Origin: Trematomus loennbergii
Taxonomy: Eukaryota; Chordata; Actinopteri; Perciformes; Nototheniidae
Direction of reading: 5' to 3'
NCBI GenBank assembly: GCA_012861695.1
Contig: JAAOOA010000156.1
Location: 124,001 to 188,000 of the forward strand
DNA length: 64,000 nt
This document shows, piece by piece, positions 24,206 to 39,591 of the stretch; the first letter of the stretch is position 1; every line of letters starts with the position of its first letter. The notes beneath the pieces were generated by a model that ran no database searches, had not been told where the DNA came from, and saw only the letters and a list, made by a program, of their open reading frames with translations. The translations under genes were made by a program, and so were the position numbers.

Positions 24206-25187
24206 GCTCTCTGGCTACTTGATCAGCTCAGTTACATTTTTGTAGTTACCCTTTTTCTTTACGTCTTTACTTTCCTACTTCAAAATATCACAGGATCTCA
24301 AAGCTATCAGATCAGTTTTGTGTTAATCAAGATTTTCCAGTTTTATTAAGGCATATAGATTCAGATGAAGCAATGCGAGAAAATACAACAAACACACAAA
24401 CATGGCGCAAATAACACAGACAGCAACGGAGACTCTGTCGAGGAGGCACAATAAAAGTGCAGCGTATTTCTGTACTTGGTTGTATCTTCTCACATTTTCT
24501 TCAAATGTTTAAATGTTCTGTTATGGTGAAGATGTTTCCCTATTGTGCATGTGTTGTGTTGATGTGCATGCTGAACTCTCAAGATCCGGAGTTGTGAAAA
24601 GGGTATGCTAGTTCAGTTTGGGTTGGCCTTCTGTGAAGCTGATTCTGTGTTTTCCGGTCTTGCTGATGCTAATCATTTACGAGCAGTCTTTGCAGTTATT
24701 TAATTGCAACAGAGGAAGTGAAAGTTACTGATAAGTGTCGACTTGTTCTCTGCTAATGGTGGGTCAGGGCTCCAAGACAAGAGCTTAAGTTCCCTATGTT
24801 GACATGCAATTACACAACTCCACTGAGGTGCTCATGAGGAGAGAACTGAAAGGATGCTACACTGTGATGCATGAAAGACGGCCTCCATCTTTTCTTACAT
24901 CATGCAATATGTAGTTATGTAAGTAGGTAAGGCCACTCCTGAACTTTGCATCAGACTCTTTAGCACATTTAACTAAATGTCCTCATCAAGTCTGTCCACC
25001 TCTCCCTCTTTCAATTAAATTCAGCTTTGTCACCCTCTCCTGAGGCAGAATAAGGGGCCGTATTCACCTCACGGACGCCCCTCTTTATGTGTTTGAGCTT
25101 AACAGGACGCTCCGTACGACGCTCTTGGACACAGCAAACGCTGGCGCAGAAGTTATGAATAGGGGGCTCTGTGTTACCCCCCGAAAG

Positions 25188-25190
<3 letters not shown>
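24205..25190. other. Interval without a recognised gene
   Basis: No homology recognised and no ORF supported. Confidence 0.45.
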
Positions 25191-25261
<71 letters not shown>

Positions 25262-25273
25262 CGTGTGTGTGTG

Positions 25274-25304
<31 letters not shown>

Positions 25305-25351
25305 CGTGTGTGTGTGTGTGCGTGTGTGTGTGTGTGTGTGTGAGCGTGTGT

Positions 25352-25392
<41 letters not shown>

Positions 25393-25396
25393 TGTG

Positions 25397-25436
<40 letters not shown>

Positions 25437-25472
25437 CGTGTGTGTGTGTGTGTGTGTGGTGTGTGTGTGTGT

Positions 25473-25523
<51 letters not shown>

Positions 25524-25531
25524 CGTTGTGT

Positions 25532-25593
<62 letters not shown>

Positions 25594-25610
25594 GTGTGTG
25601 TGTGTGGTGC
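25191..25610. repeat. ~420-bp (TG)n array with periodic GAGCG and GG interruptions
   Basis: An almost pure TG tract broken by repeated GAGCGTGTG and TGGTG units. Open frames of up to 243 aa in both strands are low-complexity artefacts. Confidence 0.95.
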
Positions 25611-26280
25611 AGGGGGTGGTCTGATGGGGCCGTTTGTTGCCGTGTGAGCGTGTGAGCGTGTGCCAGAGTGCATTTGTATAGAATGTGCATGTGAGGCCTC
25701 AAACGTGCATCTGTTGGTGTGTGTGTGAGTTTGTGTGCACATTGCAGGGAGTGTGATACAACTACAAATGCATCAAAACATGTTTTTTAAACTATGATTC
25801 TTTTATCCCATGTTGATGCATTTTTGGTCCCCTTTGCTATTCTGATTTGGACTGAGACCGGTGGGAGTGGCGATCAATTATTACAGCAATTACACAGAGG
25901 CGAGGGAGGACAAACAGGATTCCAGGAGAGAGGAGAGACACACGGAGGGAAAGAGTAACAGTGAGAGAGAGATGCCTCTTATAAGCCAAGTCCTGTCTCT
26001 CTGGGGAAATTTGTGAGCAGTGAGACCGGGCTGTGGGTTAGAGACAGAAGCCTGAAGAGCCAATGACTGTCTCCATAATTCTCCTCCATGGTGCATCAGT
26101 GCAGTGGGACGTCCCTTACGCAAAGAAAATATTTTCCCCATATATTAACTGTCAATATATTGCATTATTTTGTTTTCTGATTTACTGGTTAATTGAAAAG
26201 ATTTAATAAAGGAAATCTTGCTGTTGGCTACACCAAGTGATACTGATTAATAATCAACATGAAAAACATATTTATTCATA
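25611..26280. other. Interval without a recognised gene
   Basis: Nothing identified between the TG array and the AT-rich block. Confidence 0.45.
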
Positions 26281-26520
26281 TCTACAAAATATATTGAAAA
26301 TATATTGAAGATATATAGAATAATATATTGTGTTAATATATACAATATATATATATTGAATAATATATTGTGATAATATATTTTACAATATATATATATT
26401 GAATAATATATTGTGATAATATATTGTAATATATGGGATAATACATCAGTAATTGCCGCTTTCCATATATTGAGTAATATATGTAAATATATAATATATT
26501 GGTTGTGTATATATGTGAAC
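26281..26520. repeat. AT-rich tandem block (aatatattgtgataatata)
   Basis: Repeats of 'ttgaataatatattgtgata' and TA runs, recurring about every 60 bp. Confidence 0.75.
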
Positions 26521-26545
26521 ATACATTTTACTATATATTAACATT

Positions 26546-26962
26546 TATATGGGGACATGTACTATATATATTCACAAATATATGGGGACATGTATGCTCT
26601 ATATATTCAGATTTATATGGGGACATGTATGCAGAATATATTCACAATTATATGGGGACATGTACTATATATATGCACAAATATATGGGGACATGTATGT
26701 ACTATATATTCAGATTTATATGGGGACATGTATGTAGAATATATTCACAATTATATGGGGACATGTACTATATATATTCACAAATATATGGGGACATGTA
26801 TGCTCTATATATTCAGATTTATATGGGGACATGTATGCAGAATATATTCACAATTATATGGGGACATGTACTATATATATTCACAATTATATGGGGACAT
26901 GTATGCGCTATATATTCACAATTATATGGGGACATGTATGCACTATATATATTCAGATTTAT
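26546..26962. repeat. Minisatellite with trimeric higher-order repeat
   Basis: Twelve monomers start with atatggggacatgta. Lengths alternate as 33, 35 and 35 bp, with endings cacaaat, cagattt and cacaatt, giving a 103-bp higher-order unit over at least the first nine monomers. Because that period is not a multiple of three, the open frame across it cycles through three registers (…MGTC…, GDMY…, GHV…). Confidence 0.9.
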
Positions 26963-27054
26963 AAAAGACCATGTACGTACCATATATTCTGAACATGAGT
27001 GCAATATATGTTCACAATGAGGAGAAATGCATGTTCTGATAAAAAAAATCTTTC

Positions 27055-27960
27055 ATTTCATTTCAAACCTTTATTTATGCAGGTGAATCCCATTGAGATC
27101 ATTGATCTCTTTTTCAAGGGTAGGTTCCACATGAATACATAACAGAAAAACAAAAAAGGACATCATACAGCATATTTACAGTGACTAGTTTACATAGCTA
27201 GTAACATTTACAGGTTCCAACAGTTTCCGATTGGATAATATCTATCCTTGCTTTAAAAACATTTAGCGGAACCAAATTGCTCAGACTGTTCCAAGTTAGC
27301 GGAGCTGCGCATCTAAATGCTATCTTCCCTAAGACAGTCCTAGCAGTTGGCACATTTAATAAAACCACAGCATTCGATCTCAGGCAGTAGCCACTTACAA
27401 TTCGCCGTGAGATCAGGGAGCAGATGTAGGAAGGAAGTTTCCCTAACATGGCTTTGTATATAAAAATGTACCAGTGACTGAGCCTCCGTACAGTTAGTGA
27501 AGGCAGACCAGCCCTTGCATACAGGGTACAGTGATGGGTTAATACTTTACAGTTTGTCACAAATCTCAGTGCACTGTGATACGCAGCATCTAACTTGACC
27601 AGGCAATTGGCAGGTGCATTCATATAGATCAGATCACCATAGTCCAGCACAGGTCAAAAGGTCACAGAGCCTTTTCTGGCCTCGAGGGAGAAACAGGACT
27701 TGTTCCTGGAAAAGAAACCTAGTCTAACCCTCAGTTTTTTAAGCAGGTTATTGACATGAAGTTTAAAAGTGAGACAATCATCAAGCCAGATACCAAGGTA
27801 TTTGTAACAGGCAACCACTTCCAGTTTTATTCCTTGCGTAGTTAAAATATCTAAAACAGGCTCTGGTGTCTTTTTAGCTTTTGAAAAGAGCATTACCTTG
27901 GTTTTATCAACATTTAAAAGAAGCTTAAGCGCTGAGAGCTGAGTCTGAATAATGAGAAGC
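27055..27960 (-). mobile_element. LINE 3' fragment (L2/CR1-like reverse transcriptase C-terminus plus 3' tail)
   Basis: The minus strand encodes DKTKVMLFSKAKK, YKYLGIWLDDCLTFKLHVNN, LRVRLGFFSRNKSCF, then a single in-frame TGA (27654-27656), then VLDYGDLIYMNAP and LYARAGLPSLTVRRLSHW. These are canonical end-of-RT blocks. The 3' tail 'ttatttatgcaggtgaatcc' and 'cattgagatcattgatctc' lies at 27070-27110. It is 5'-truncated. Confidence 0.85.
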
Positions 27961-28079
27961 TTAATTTGTTTTTTTCTATCAATGTGTAACAGTTATCAAA
28001 ATACTCATTAAAAGAAGGACAAGGAACGAATAAAAGAAAAGGCCTATAAACAACACATTATGTCATGACTCAAGAACAT

Positions 28080-28620
28080 TTTTATGTAATTATGTAATAA
28101 AACCCACATTTTGTAATAATCTGCTGCATTCTGTAACAGCCTGAACGCAATATAAAATACATTTCCCTGCATTTTGTAATAAATTATTACATTTTGCAAT
28201 GGTTATTACAAAATGCGTGAGTTGCCCTTTTAAAAAACTGTAATATTCATTATGTAACCATAACCAAACTGTAAATATATCCCAAAATTGATGTTGATAT
28301 ACATGTTGGCTAATGAATATGGTAACACTTGATCTAGTTTTGGCCAATGAAAGATATTCTACTGAAGTATTTTTAAATTATGAGTAAGGATGATTCATGG
28401 TTGAATAAATAAATAAACAGTTGTAATGTTATTGTTTGCAACTCATTTTGTAATAACCACAGCAATATGTAATAATATATTTCAAAATGTGGCGACATGT
28501 ATTACATATTTGCATTGAACTTGTTTACTACATAATGGGCAAATTATTACAAAAGGAGGTGTTATTACATAATGAAGGGAAAATGTATTACATTTTGTAT
28601 AGGTATAGTTAATAAATGAT
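28080..28620. repeat. Region dense in TGTAATAA/TTATTACA-type motifs
   Basis: Around a dozen occurrences of TTTTGTAATAA-like motifs occur in both orientations over 540 bp. This pattern resembles subterminal repeats of an old DNA transposon. Boundaries were not found. Confidence 0.45.
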
Positions 28621-29047
28621 GCATTGTTATTTCATACAGGGCCAAAAAGAGCAGTCTGTTATCCTATTTAACAATCTTGTTTTTTGTTTCACCTGGTGAC
28701 AACTTTAAACATGAGCTGATCACTCATTAAAACAAGGTCCGGAACAGGGCCAAAAAAAACTCTATTTGATCGTCAATCTTGTTTTTTTCGTGCCTTTACT
28801 CACAAATTATTGTGTTAATGGATGTTCTTATATCTGATGTCTTGGTCCCTGGATGGTGGTTTACTACAGCATCTGTGGAACAGAACAATTACAAATAATT
28901 AGAGGTTCACAAAAGACAGCAGGAATTATAACAATATCCATAATATCTATATTAAAGCATGGGCTGGCTTGGTGAATAATGTGGGAATACAAATAGTGGA
29001 AGAATAGGCTTTGTACATTTTCGTCTGAGTGTGGCGCTACTGGTTGG
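28621..29047. other. Interval without a recognised gene
   Basis: Contains two related stretches (cagggccaaaaagagc near 28639 and cagggccaaaaaaaac near 28746) suggesting a local duplication. Otherwise nothing. Confidence 0.4.
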
Positions 29048-30961
<1,914 letters not shown>

Positions 30962-31055
30962 GGGTTTGGTATATTTTATGGAATTTGGACCAAGCATCTG
31001 CATCTGTAACAGTTCTGTTTAAAACTTTTTTAAATGTAATTGCATTCATCTTTAA

Positions 31056-31437
31056 AGGTGGGGTAGGTAAGTTTGAGAAACCGGCTCGAGATACACTTTG
31101 TGTTATATTCCATGGAATGCTCTTAACATCCCGATAGCAATGAATATCTGAAGTGCTTTGACAAAAAATCCATAAAAAAATATCATCTGTGGAAGCCGTG
31201 GTACTGTAAAAAGCACATCCAATCATTTTAGCCGGCCCGGCTGAAATGACTGGATGGCCTACCTGCCTGTCAGCCTTCCATCTGTGCACAAACTTATCTC
31301 GTGCCCTCATTGGTCATGTGCGCGTTCGTGTGTGTTGGAGGAGGGGCTCTGTGAGGAAGTGGCAGATTTTTTCCGGCTGTGTATTTTCAAATTCTAGCGC
31401 ACTCGAGCTGGTTTCTCCAAAATTACCTACCCCACCT
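31056..31437. mobile_element. 382-bp TTAA-flanked palindromic MITE
   Basis: The ends AGGTGGGGTAGGTAA and TTACCTACCCCACCT are each flanked by TTAA (31052-31055 and 31438-31441). Second-tier inverted repeats are GAAACCGGCTCGAG and CTCGAGCTGGTTTC. Confidence 0.85.
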
Positions 31438-31721
31438 TTAAAAGACTACTTTTATTGAATGAGAGTTTTACCTAGCACAATGAGCCTGGGGTGGTGGGAA
31501 GGGAGAACTGGGCCTCGGCATCGGCAGGAGTGGTAGTCGCCTATGAGTATTAGAATTTAGATGAACAAAGGCATAGAAAAACCCTGAAATATGTACTGAC
31601 ACAAAGCTACAACCCTCGATTTTGTAAGTAGTAGTAGTAAATACATACGTATATACAATATACAACAATACGCATAATGCAATTAGCAGTACCAGTAATA
31701 AAATAACTGAATAAATAGTAG

Positions 31722-31910
31722 TAGAACCTTTATTTAGCCAGGAAAATCAATTAAGAACAAATTCTTATTACAATGATGACCTGACAGGAGGCAAAAGGCG
31801 TCCTGAGGGGATGGGGTTTGGGAGGAAAAAAATAAAAGACAGACTCCGGGCACTACAGAACCCAGGAGACAACACAATGACACAGAGCAGAGATGACAGG
31901 CATAGCAGTT
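31722..31910 (-). repeat. LINE 3'-tail fragment
   Basis: 'acctttatttagccaggaaa' and 'tcaattaagaacaaattctt' resemble the tail of the LINE at 27070, so this is probably a second, shorter member. Confidence 0.5.
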
Positions 31911-32181
31911 AAACATATAAAATCTCTAAAACAATATTGCTGTGGTTCAATCTGTCATTAAAATAATATAGAACATTCATCCATTCAATCCTTCATGGCA
32001 AGGATAACTAAGCTGAATAGTGAATAAAGTGATATGTGAAAAGTAAAATGACAGTGAAATTAAATGACAGTGCGTTCCTTACCACTGCGATCTGGCTCCT
32101 CTGTCCTCGTATATTTTGGGTCTGATTCCTCACTACTGATGTCTGCCTCTGCATGGGCCCTCTCTCCTTATTTATTCTGTC

Positions 32182-33464
32182 TCAGTCACCACTGCTATCT
32201 GGCTCCTCTGTCCTCTTGACTTGTGGTTCTGCAGGCTTAGTTCGACCTATGAATTTCAACAATGCTCCTGTAAAATATATAGATATATAGTATTATGGGT
32301 CAACATTAAAATAACATACACTGGAGAGCAAAATGTGAAATGCCATTGACTGTAGGCTACATATTATCCACACAATTGTCAGCAGGGGCAATAACAACTA
32401 AAATGTGAACTAACTTGAATGCATTAGTCCACAACACATAGCCTAACGTAGAGTAGAGAATGAATGAATGGTTTCTGCAAAATACACAGAAATAGAAATA
32501 AGGTTCAAATTACAATAACTAACCAGACGATGGTTATTAATAATAAGCAACAGCAATACTAATTGTTGCTAAAACACATTAGACACGTTGCAAACACACG
32601 GCTAATAAAAGCTAAGTTAGCATCTCATCCACACACTATCATAGCTTAACTTAGCTAACTAGCTAGCATTAGCTCAATTCCTGAACAACATAGAAACTAA
32701 AAACGGGACATCAAGACTCATTAACACACTGACTGAGCAGGACACTATGCATACAATCTTATAACATTACCAACACTAAAGATCTGCATATATGCTCACA
32801 TTCTTCACGAACGCATTCTCTCTGTGACGATGGTAATTATGCATGTGACGATGCGCAATAATGTCCTGAACGCACATGTGTAACCAGCTCGAAGACCCGT
32901 AGCTGAACTACTTTAGCTGTCCCTAAATGTGCCTGACTAAAACACGAACGATATAATGCAGATCAAGGAGAACAAGGGGAATTTACAAGACATAGACTAA
33001 CTGTGGTTACATTACTTAACTAGCTCATCATCGTCACCAGTCAGAAAATGTCCGTTAGCCGTGGGGCTAGTTTTCGCTATGTTAAACTCCATTGACTTAT
33101 GCTAAAATGTTAGCGATCTAAAGGTCCGCTATTTTTGGCTGTTTTGGGTCGACTTCAGTTGACTGTAAAATCGAAAATCTTCGAAATTGAATGTTCACAA
33201 AGCTGCGGACCGGTTATACACTCATACACGAGGGAACTAACATAGCTAATTTAACTAACGTTAGCTAATGTAGCTGGTGTAGTGCCGAGAGACGGGACAT
33301 ACGGATTAAGCAACTAGACTACTTATAGTGTACATGCAGAATTATTTCAATTTAAAATAGTTTTAAATGCTCACACACATACCTGACTCTGGTGCTGTAT
33401 TTTCCTCTCGTTTCTTTTTAATTTTCCGTTTCGAAGCACCTGATGAATGCTTTCTCTTTGACAC
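32182..33464 (-). pseudogene. hAT/TTF-type transposase N-terminal fragment, two exons
   Basis: Minus-strand exon 1 (about 33383-33464) reads SKRKHSSGASKRKIKKKREE and ends APES with donor g|gtatgt. Exon 2 (32182-32267) begins after cag and reads GALLKFIGRTKPAEP before TGA. The join is phase-consistent. A Lys-rich leader followed by G-x-L-x-K-F is typical of N-termini of fish hAT/TTF-zinc-finger transposase-derived proteins. The expected initiator codon is GTG, and there is no catalytic domain. Family assignment is by motif memory only. Confidence 0.4.
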
Positions 33465-33640
33465 TCAGCGACAGAATCAACAGACAGAGGCAGCAACGCA
33501 GATTTGAATCTGCCAATCAGATCAATCTATTGCTGGAGAGGGGGGGGGGCTCCCCGAAATCAGCCGGAAGTGGCGCATTCGAATACTGTTTGGGCTGTCT
33601 GCCGTGGATGGGCCGCGTTCCACTCCAAATAGCCGGTCGG
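33465..33640. other. Unassigned, with a G10 run at 33541-33550
   Basis: GC-rich short stretch with no clear repeat ends. Confidence 0.35.
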
Positions 33641-34100
33641 CCGTAATATATGCATAGATATATATGCGTGCATATATTCATATATATATGCGTGCATATA
33701 TGTGTGTGTCTATATATATTTATAAACTGTATATTATTTTCCATCATTCAATGGACAATTTGTACTTTTTTTATATGTAGGCTACCATCAAACATATGTT
33801 CATATATAAAGTGGGTAACTATACAAAACGAAGTGAGATAACTGTTTATGAATATCTGTTCAATTTATGTAAACTCATGAAAGATAAATGAGTGTTTCAA
33901 TAAAACTATTACATATAAATGTATAGTGCAGTTTTTGTTTTCATTGCAATATATTTTTTTTATATGTATCAATATATAGCCATACATGGTCCATGCATAT
34001 ATTGCAATATATTTAAAAATATAAGGACTACTTTCCCATATATGGAAATGTATGATCCAATATATTGTATTATATTTACCAATATATTACAATATATTTT
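33641..34100. repeat. AT-rich block (atatatgcgtgcatatat and related)
   Basis: TA-rich sequence with short palindromes, similar in composition to 26281-26520. Confidence 0.6.
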
Positions 34101-36215
34101 TGTTTCATAAGGGGTTACTCAGCTGTGTGTGTGAGCAGGTGCAGGACAGCAGAGCAGACATGAGGACCAGAGGCTCAACGCCTCTCTGCACAGCCATTAG
34201 ACTGTAATTCAATCTGTGAAGGTAAGAAACACATTTCTCACCCGAGTGCAATTAAAATACCTAAGACATAACATTTTTTTTCCATGCCAACATTTATATT
34301 GTTGTAATAAATAAAGGAATCAACACATGTCTTTTACACCTCAGGTACCTTGGTTCCTACCTGAATACCTGAATGTGCATATTGTAGTACAGATTTATAG
34401 CTTGATTTCATTTATGTTTTACATATTGAGTAATATACTGTTTTTATTTATATAAGTATTTATATTGCGTTATTTCCACTTGTAGTTTATATATTCTGTG
34501 GTAAAAAAACACAACAGTAAAAACAAAGTACCAACATATTCAATGAATTTATAATTCAGCGCATCAAAGCTTTAAATGATTGTGAAATTACTGAAATTCA
34601 CAGAAGCCACATTTCCATAATTGACCAACCCTGAGCTGTGAATTTTTTTTGTTAATTTTGCTAGGCAAGCAGCACCAAAATGAGTTTTAGGTTATAAAAA
34701 AACAATAATAGTTGTTTACCTCACGATGACACCTTGTTCACAGTTCAAATTCATAGTTTACATGTTTCTTTCCAGCTGCATTGTGAACAGTGGCAATATT
34801 CCTCTGATTGAATTTGATGCAGAGATTTCAAAGTGTCACAGGATGGGCATCATAGAGGAATGACGCTGAGTTGGAGACCTAAGATCCCTCGTCAACGCTC
34901 AAATCCAATCAGAGCATCTGATTCTAGCGCTCACATCTGACAAACACTGCCAGTATTTCACATCTCACATTTATTAAAATACACTTACAATTCTTATTTA
35001 TTCTCCAGGGCATCATAAAATAGAATAAAGCTACAAAAAGTAATTGGCAAAAGAGATATTTGAGTTGAAATCAGTTCACAATGTCAGAAAGAGCGAGGCA
35101 ATGATTAATTAACACTTATAGGACTTTAGCGCTGCAGTATAATAAGTACAAAAAGTGAATACAAATAAATAATCCAAAATGTATTTTATTTTTAGGCGTT
35201 GCAGAAGCGCAATGGAATTACATTTTTAGGCTTAATCATGTTTTTATCCACAATGATTGTGTGAGTGTGTTTCAGTCTTTAAAGCTAATTAATGTAAATG
35301 TGATTATACTTCTTTAAGAGCTCAATGATCTCAATTTATGACCTTTTTGAAATACTTTTTGGCCATTCAACAAGTTTCTTTATTATGTTTTATGTGTTGG
35401 CTGTTTTTAATCAGACACCAGGAGAAACTATTATTGTAAAACACATATATAAGAACTGCAGGAGGAAGTGTGTGAGACAAGGAGGTGGAGGGTACACAGA
35501 AGTTATTATCTGCTCAACAGATGTTTACAAATTGAGTGACAAATGATTTCAAACCTTTCACTCTTTTCTAATAAGTCACATCTTATTTTGGAACCTCATG
35601 TGATTCTGTTAATGCTGATAAAGTGAAATGATTTAAACTAACATCTGGGAAAGAAAGAGAGAGAGAGAAGGAAAGGAAGGTAAGAGCAAAAATAAACTCA
35701 AGGGAGAGAAATGTGTGTGTGTGTGAGGGGGAGATGAAGGGGGATAACTCCTCACTCCAGAATACTAACGAGGGCCTTTTGTCCCCCCTCCCTTCTTTTC
35801 ACTCATCTCTCACGCAAATAGACTTTTAATTGTACACTCTTTTACAAATAATTGCACACAAACACATGCACATATTTATGCCTTCAGTCACACACACACA
35901 AACATTTGTAGAAATACTTTTATAATTGTAATCCCACTCTGACATAATCACACACACACACACGGATGGATACAGAGTCGTTTTTGTCAATGGCGTCTTT
36001 TGTCTCTTTCATCTCGGCTGCTAACAAAGGATTCCTGTGTACAGAGAGGAGAGAGAGAGAGAAGGAAGCAAAGAGAGAGAAAGAGGAAAAGTAGAAAAAA
36101 GTGAAAGACTAGGGAGAGTTAGAGATCAGGAAAACATGCAGCGCTCCTTTGTTTGGCAAAAGAAAAAGTTTTGATTCAGTTTTTGGATTCGGCTCAGTAC
36201 AGTACGGTTGTTGCC
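34101..36215. other. Upstream region of kcnj10, with one possible untranslated exon
   Basis: 34126-34221 ends in a good donor (gtgaag|gtaagaa) and could be a 5' untranslated exon. No acceptor partner can be proven. 35640-35780 and 36040-36115 are purine-rich (GAGA) tracts. No coding gene was seen. Confidence 0.25.
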
Positions 36216-36244
36216 ATGGACATGGAATACATCCTTCTGGAGAG
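36216..36244 (+). promoter_or_regulatory. Possible kcnj10 first-exon end with short upstream ORF
   Basis: ATGGACATGG begins a ten-codon reading frame (MDMEYILLER) ending at GAGAG|gtgggt. Spliced to 39592 it would stop at the TGA of the main ATGA. The exon call rests only on the donor and position. Confidence 0.25.
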
Positions 36245-39200
36245 GTGGGTCTAAAATATTTCCCTCTCATTTCCTCCCATTATCTGATTGTGTGATTGTA
36301 GTTATTATTTTCCCGTTCTGGGAATGTGAGATTGGATGAGAGGGCGATGCACCGATGAAAGAGAGACGTTTTCAATGGTGTCTTTGTGGTTATGAAACTT
36401 TTGAGAGGCTCACCCTTGCATAATCACCAAAGTGTGATGTAATTAAAGCTGTTATGCAAAGCGAGGTCAGCATTGTATAGAAGTAATTTAGATTAACACC
36501 ATCCAAATGTACGAGGACATCCCTGACTTTGGGTTGCTTTCTCAGTTGTTGTTTTTTTGATCCATAGAGTTTTATTTTGCGAATACTTTTGTTCTTAAGT
36601 AAGTACATTTTTGAATGCGGAACGTATTTCTTCACTGTGGTATTACAAAACTAGGTATTACTCGGTTTGAGATCCGGATTTGGATCACCATCATCATCAT
36701 CATCATCTTCATCATCAACATCATGATGTGGCTGAATGGGAGCAAAATAAAGTCTGAGCCGGGCATTCAGAGAGCAACAATTTGGCTCTTTTCCTACCAA
36801 ACTCTTACTGCTGTCTAAAGTTACCAGTCAGAAGTTCACTCTTTGTCCACTTAAGGCCTTGGACAAAGATTTCTACCCTTAATTTATTCATTAAAGTTCT
36901 CCTTTTTTCTCCGGGTGACAAATGAGACTCTGTGTTGTTGCGTTAATTCAGTGCATCTTCAGACTAATTCTACTGTTTCTCCTTTTTCTCTTTCCTTCTG
37001 TTTATCCCCCCTCTCTTGTGGGTTATCTTCTCCTTACTGGCCTGCATGCTTTATCGGACGTAAGTGGACGTATCAGATGTTCGGACTTACAGTAACTGTC
37101 TGTCTGTGTGTGGACGGGTGAAACTGCATCTGCATGTACTGAAAGGGCACACATTCATGAACACATCCCACAGTGTAAAGCACTAAAAACACACTGTAAG
37201 ATACTTTATGATGTATGAATATGTGCAGTTTTTCTATACATGAAGACAATAATACACTGGGTTTGTCCTGTGAAAATAGCTCAGAATCCACCCTGTACTA
37301 TCCCTAATGCACTTTAATAATCTTTATTCTCGAAGTAGAATTATAATGGTTCCCCTTTTGTCATTTTGTTCAACAGGAACAGCTGTTTGTTGGTGACAAG
37401 CAGGTGTTATTTCCTGTATTCATGACACGACAATATTCTACTGAAACACAGACAGACAGAAAGAGGCTGTAATCATAAACACACTAATTGTAAGATGGAT
37501 AAAAGTTCAGGTTCTTCGTTTTTGTTTAATCCTCAAGCACTCAGTCAAGTATAAAAGATGCTAGTGGATATCATGCTAAAAGTCTCCCAGTGACATCCGC
37601 AGTATAACTTAGATTAAAGTCTCATCCTCTCAGTTAGCCTGTTAGCTAACATGTGCTAATGACCAGTTATCATTAGTTAATATGTTGCTAATGGGAATGT
37701 CCTTATTCCTCATTGGATAAATGCAATCTGAGACCTGAGAAAAACACTTAGAAAACAAGGGGTTCATTGAGGTGATTAGGATTCAGCATCTGGGGACAAT
37801 GAACACTATTTTAGAGCAATTCATCTAACATTTTTAAAGATATTTCCCTAAATGAACCTGGTGGAACACCTGAACGCCTACTAGTGAGGCTCAAAACCAC
37901 TAGTATCGTTCAGTACACGCACTATTTCCTTTCTTGTCTCACTTTCTGGTTTCATTTTGAATCGTGTGGTTTTGATCTACGTGCTGTTAACTGCTGCAAA
38001 CTACACGTGGTATAAAATGTGTGCAAAAGGAGAAACACAAGTTTAGACATAGGGTGTGTAATCTAAAGAAACCTTGGTTGTACAAGCAGTAGTTTCTTCA
38101 TACTGTATTTGTGTTCCTCATTAGGCAAACTGTGTGAAATGTTGACAACCACATTTGGAAATGCCTTTTCAGAATCATAAAAAAACATCCCACTTCTTGG
38201 TATTCAACTTCCCATGGCACAAATGTGTGTCTTAGCAGCTTATGTAATTTCTTCTAGGGCATCTTCTAATGATCTTTCCACTGAGGGAAGACTGAAGGCT
38301 TGCTTTATACAAATTAAAAGCGTTGGAAATCCCCCAACCCACCTCTCACCATGATGCAAAAGAGAGACAATGTGTGTACACTTCCGAAACCAACAATATA
38401 AACACACAAACAACTAACCCACTTTTAGCCGCAACTTCTCTCTTAAATTTATTCTATGTGACACAAGGCTTTTTGGCTGTAGCTCTGAGCGTTGCACTAT
38501 AGTAGCTATATTGTTTTAGCATTACTTAATTTGTTTTGGGGTTGTTGGCCTAAAACACTTGTCTCAGGATGCTAGAAGCAGCTGTGGGGTCATCTTCGAC
38601 ACCTTATTTTCTAGATTGAAACGACTGACAGGATGCCTTTTATCTATTTAAGAAGGGACAATGCACATTATTCAAAATGAGCACTTGAGTTATTCATGTA
38701 AATGAGAATGCATTGGGTATGTTTCCTACAAATGGCAGGGTTTCAGGAACACTTCCAAAATCACACCGTGGGGTAAAACACACCGTGCACTCACAAAAGG
38801 GTTTTTACCTATTTGGGAAACTCCATTGACTTTATGCAAAGTGAGAATAGGGATACAGGATAGGAACATGTTATTACAATACAATACAATACAAAGGGGC
38901 TTTATTGGCATGACCACAACAAATACACTTTCTGTTCTCAGGAAGATTACAAGCTAGAACATAGTTTCATACAAGCTTCTTCTTTGTTTCTATCAAGTCG
39001 AGCCTGAAGCAATGTTTTTGTGGCTGGGGTCCAATTGATGAGACATAAGTACACACCTCTGTAGTATAATATCATGCTTGCAAAAAATGTGGTGACCTTA
39101 GGAAACTCCCAATCAAGTTTCACCAAACTTTAACAGAACATTATACCAAAAACTTGACACTTGAGTTTGTGTGCGTGGCCTCTCAGGATTGCTTTGCTGA

Positions 39201-39591
39201 TTAAATCTGCTTTATAATTTAACGTTACAGTTTCATGTTGACTTGCATGCTTGTTCTTTTTCTTTGATTTGCAACATATTTTTGATATTATCAATCACAT
39301 GTTTAATTCAAAGTGTTATCAGGCTCATTTGAGATGAGAGCTGTGAGAATGAGAGCAGGTGCTTTCAGGGGAAGTTAGAAAACTAAAACAGTCATCACCA
39401 CAGGATATTACACACACTTTATCAGATCATGAGGTTCTGCTGATGTTGTGAACACTGCAAGATGTTATAGAAACGTTTTAAATGTCAAGACATTCTACCC
39501 CAAATAATCTCAAATGAGCCTATAGCACTGGCCAGTTATAAATGTTATTATCAAGAGAAATGATTTACTAGTCTTTCTTTTTGTTCCCCAG
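36245..39591 (+). other. Presumed kcnj10 intron 1
   Basis: No coding exon. Contains an (ATC)n run at 36686-36720. The acceptor ttgttccccag ends at 39591. Confidence 0.35.

Noticed and set aside
25011..25742. 243-aa and similar ORFs rich in His-Thr or Cys-Val
   Set aside because: They are translations of the TG/CA array; no non-repeat coding content.
26546..26962. CRISPR array
   Set aside because: Repeats are contiguous without unique spacers, and the genome is eukaryotic.
26499..27020. 173-aa ORF MVVYICEHTFYYILTF...
   Set aside because: It is the minisatellite read in frame; no homology, no splice context.
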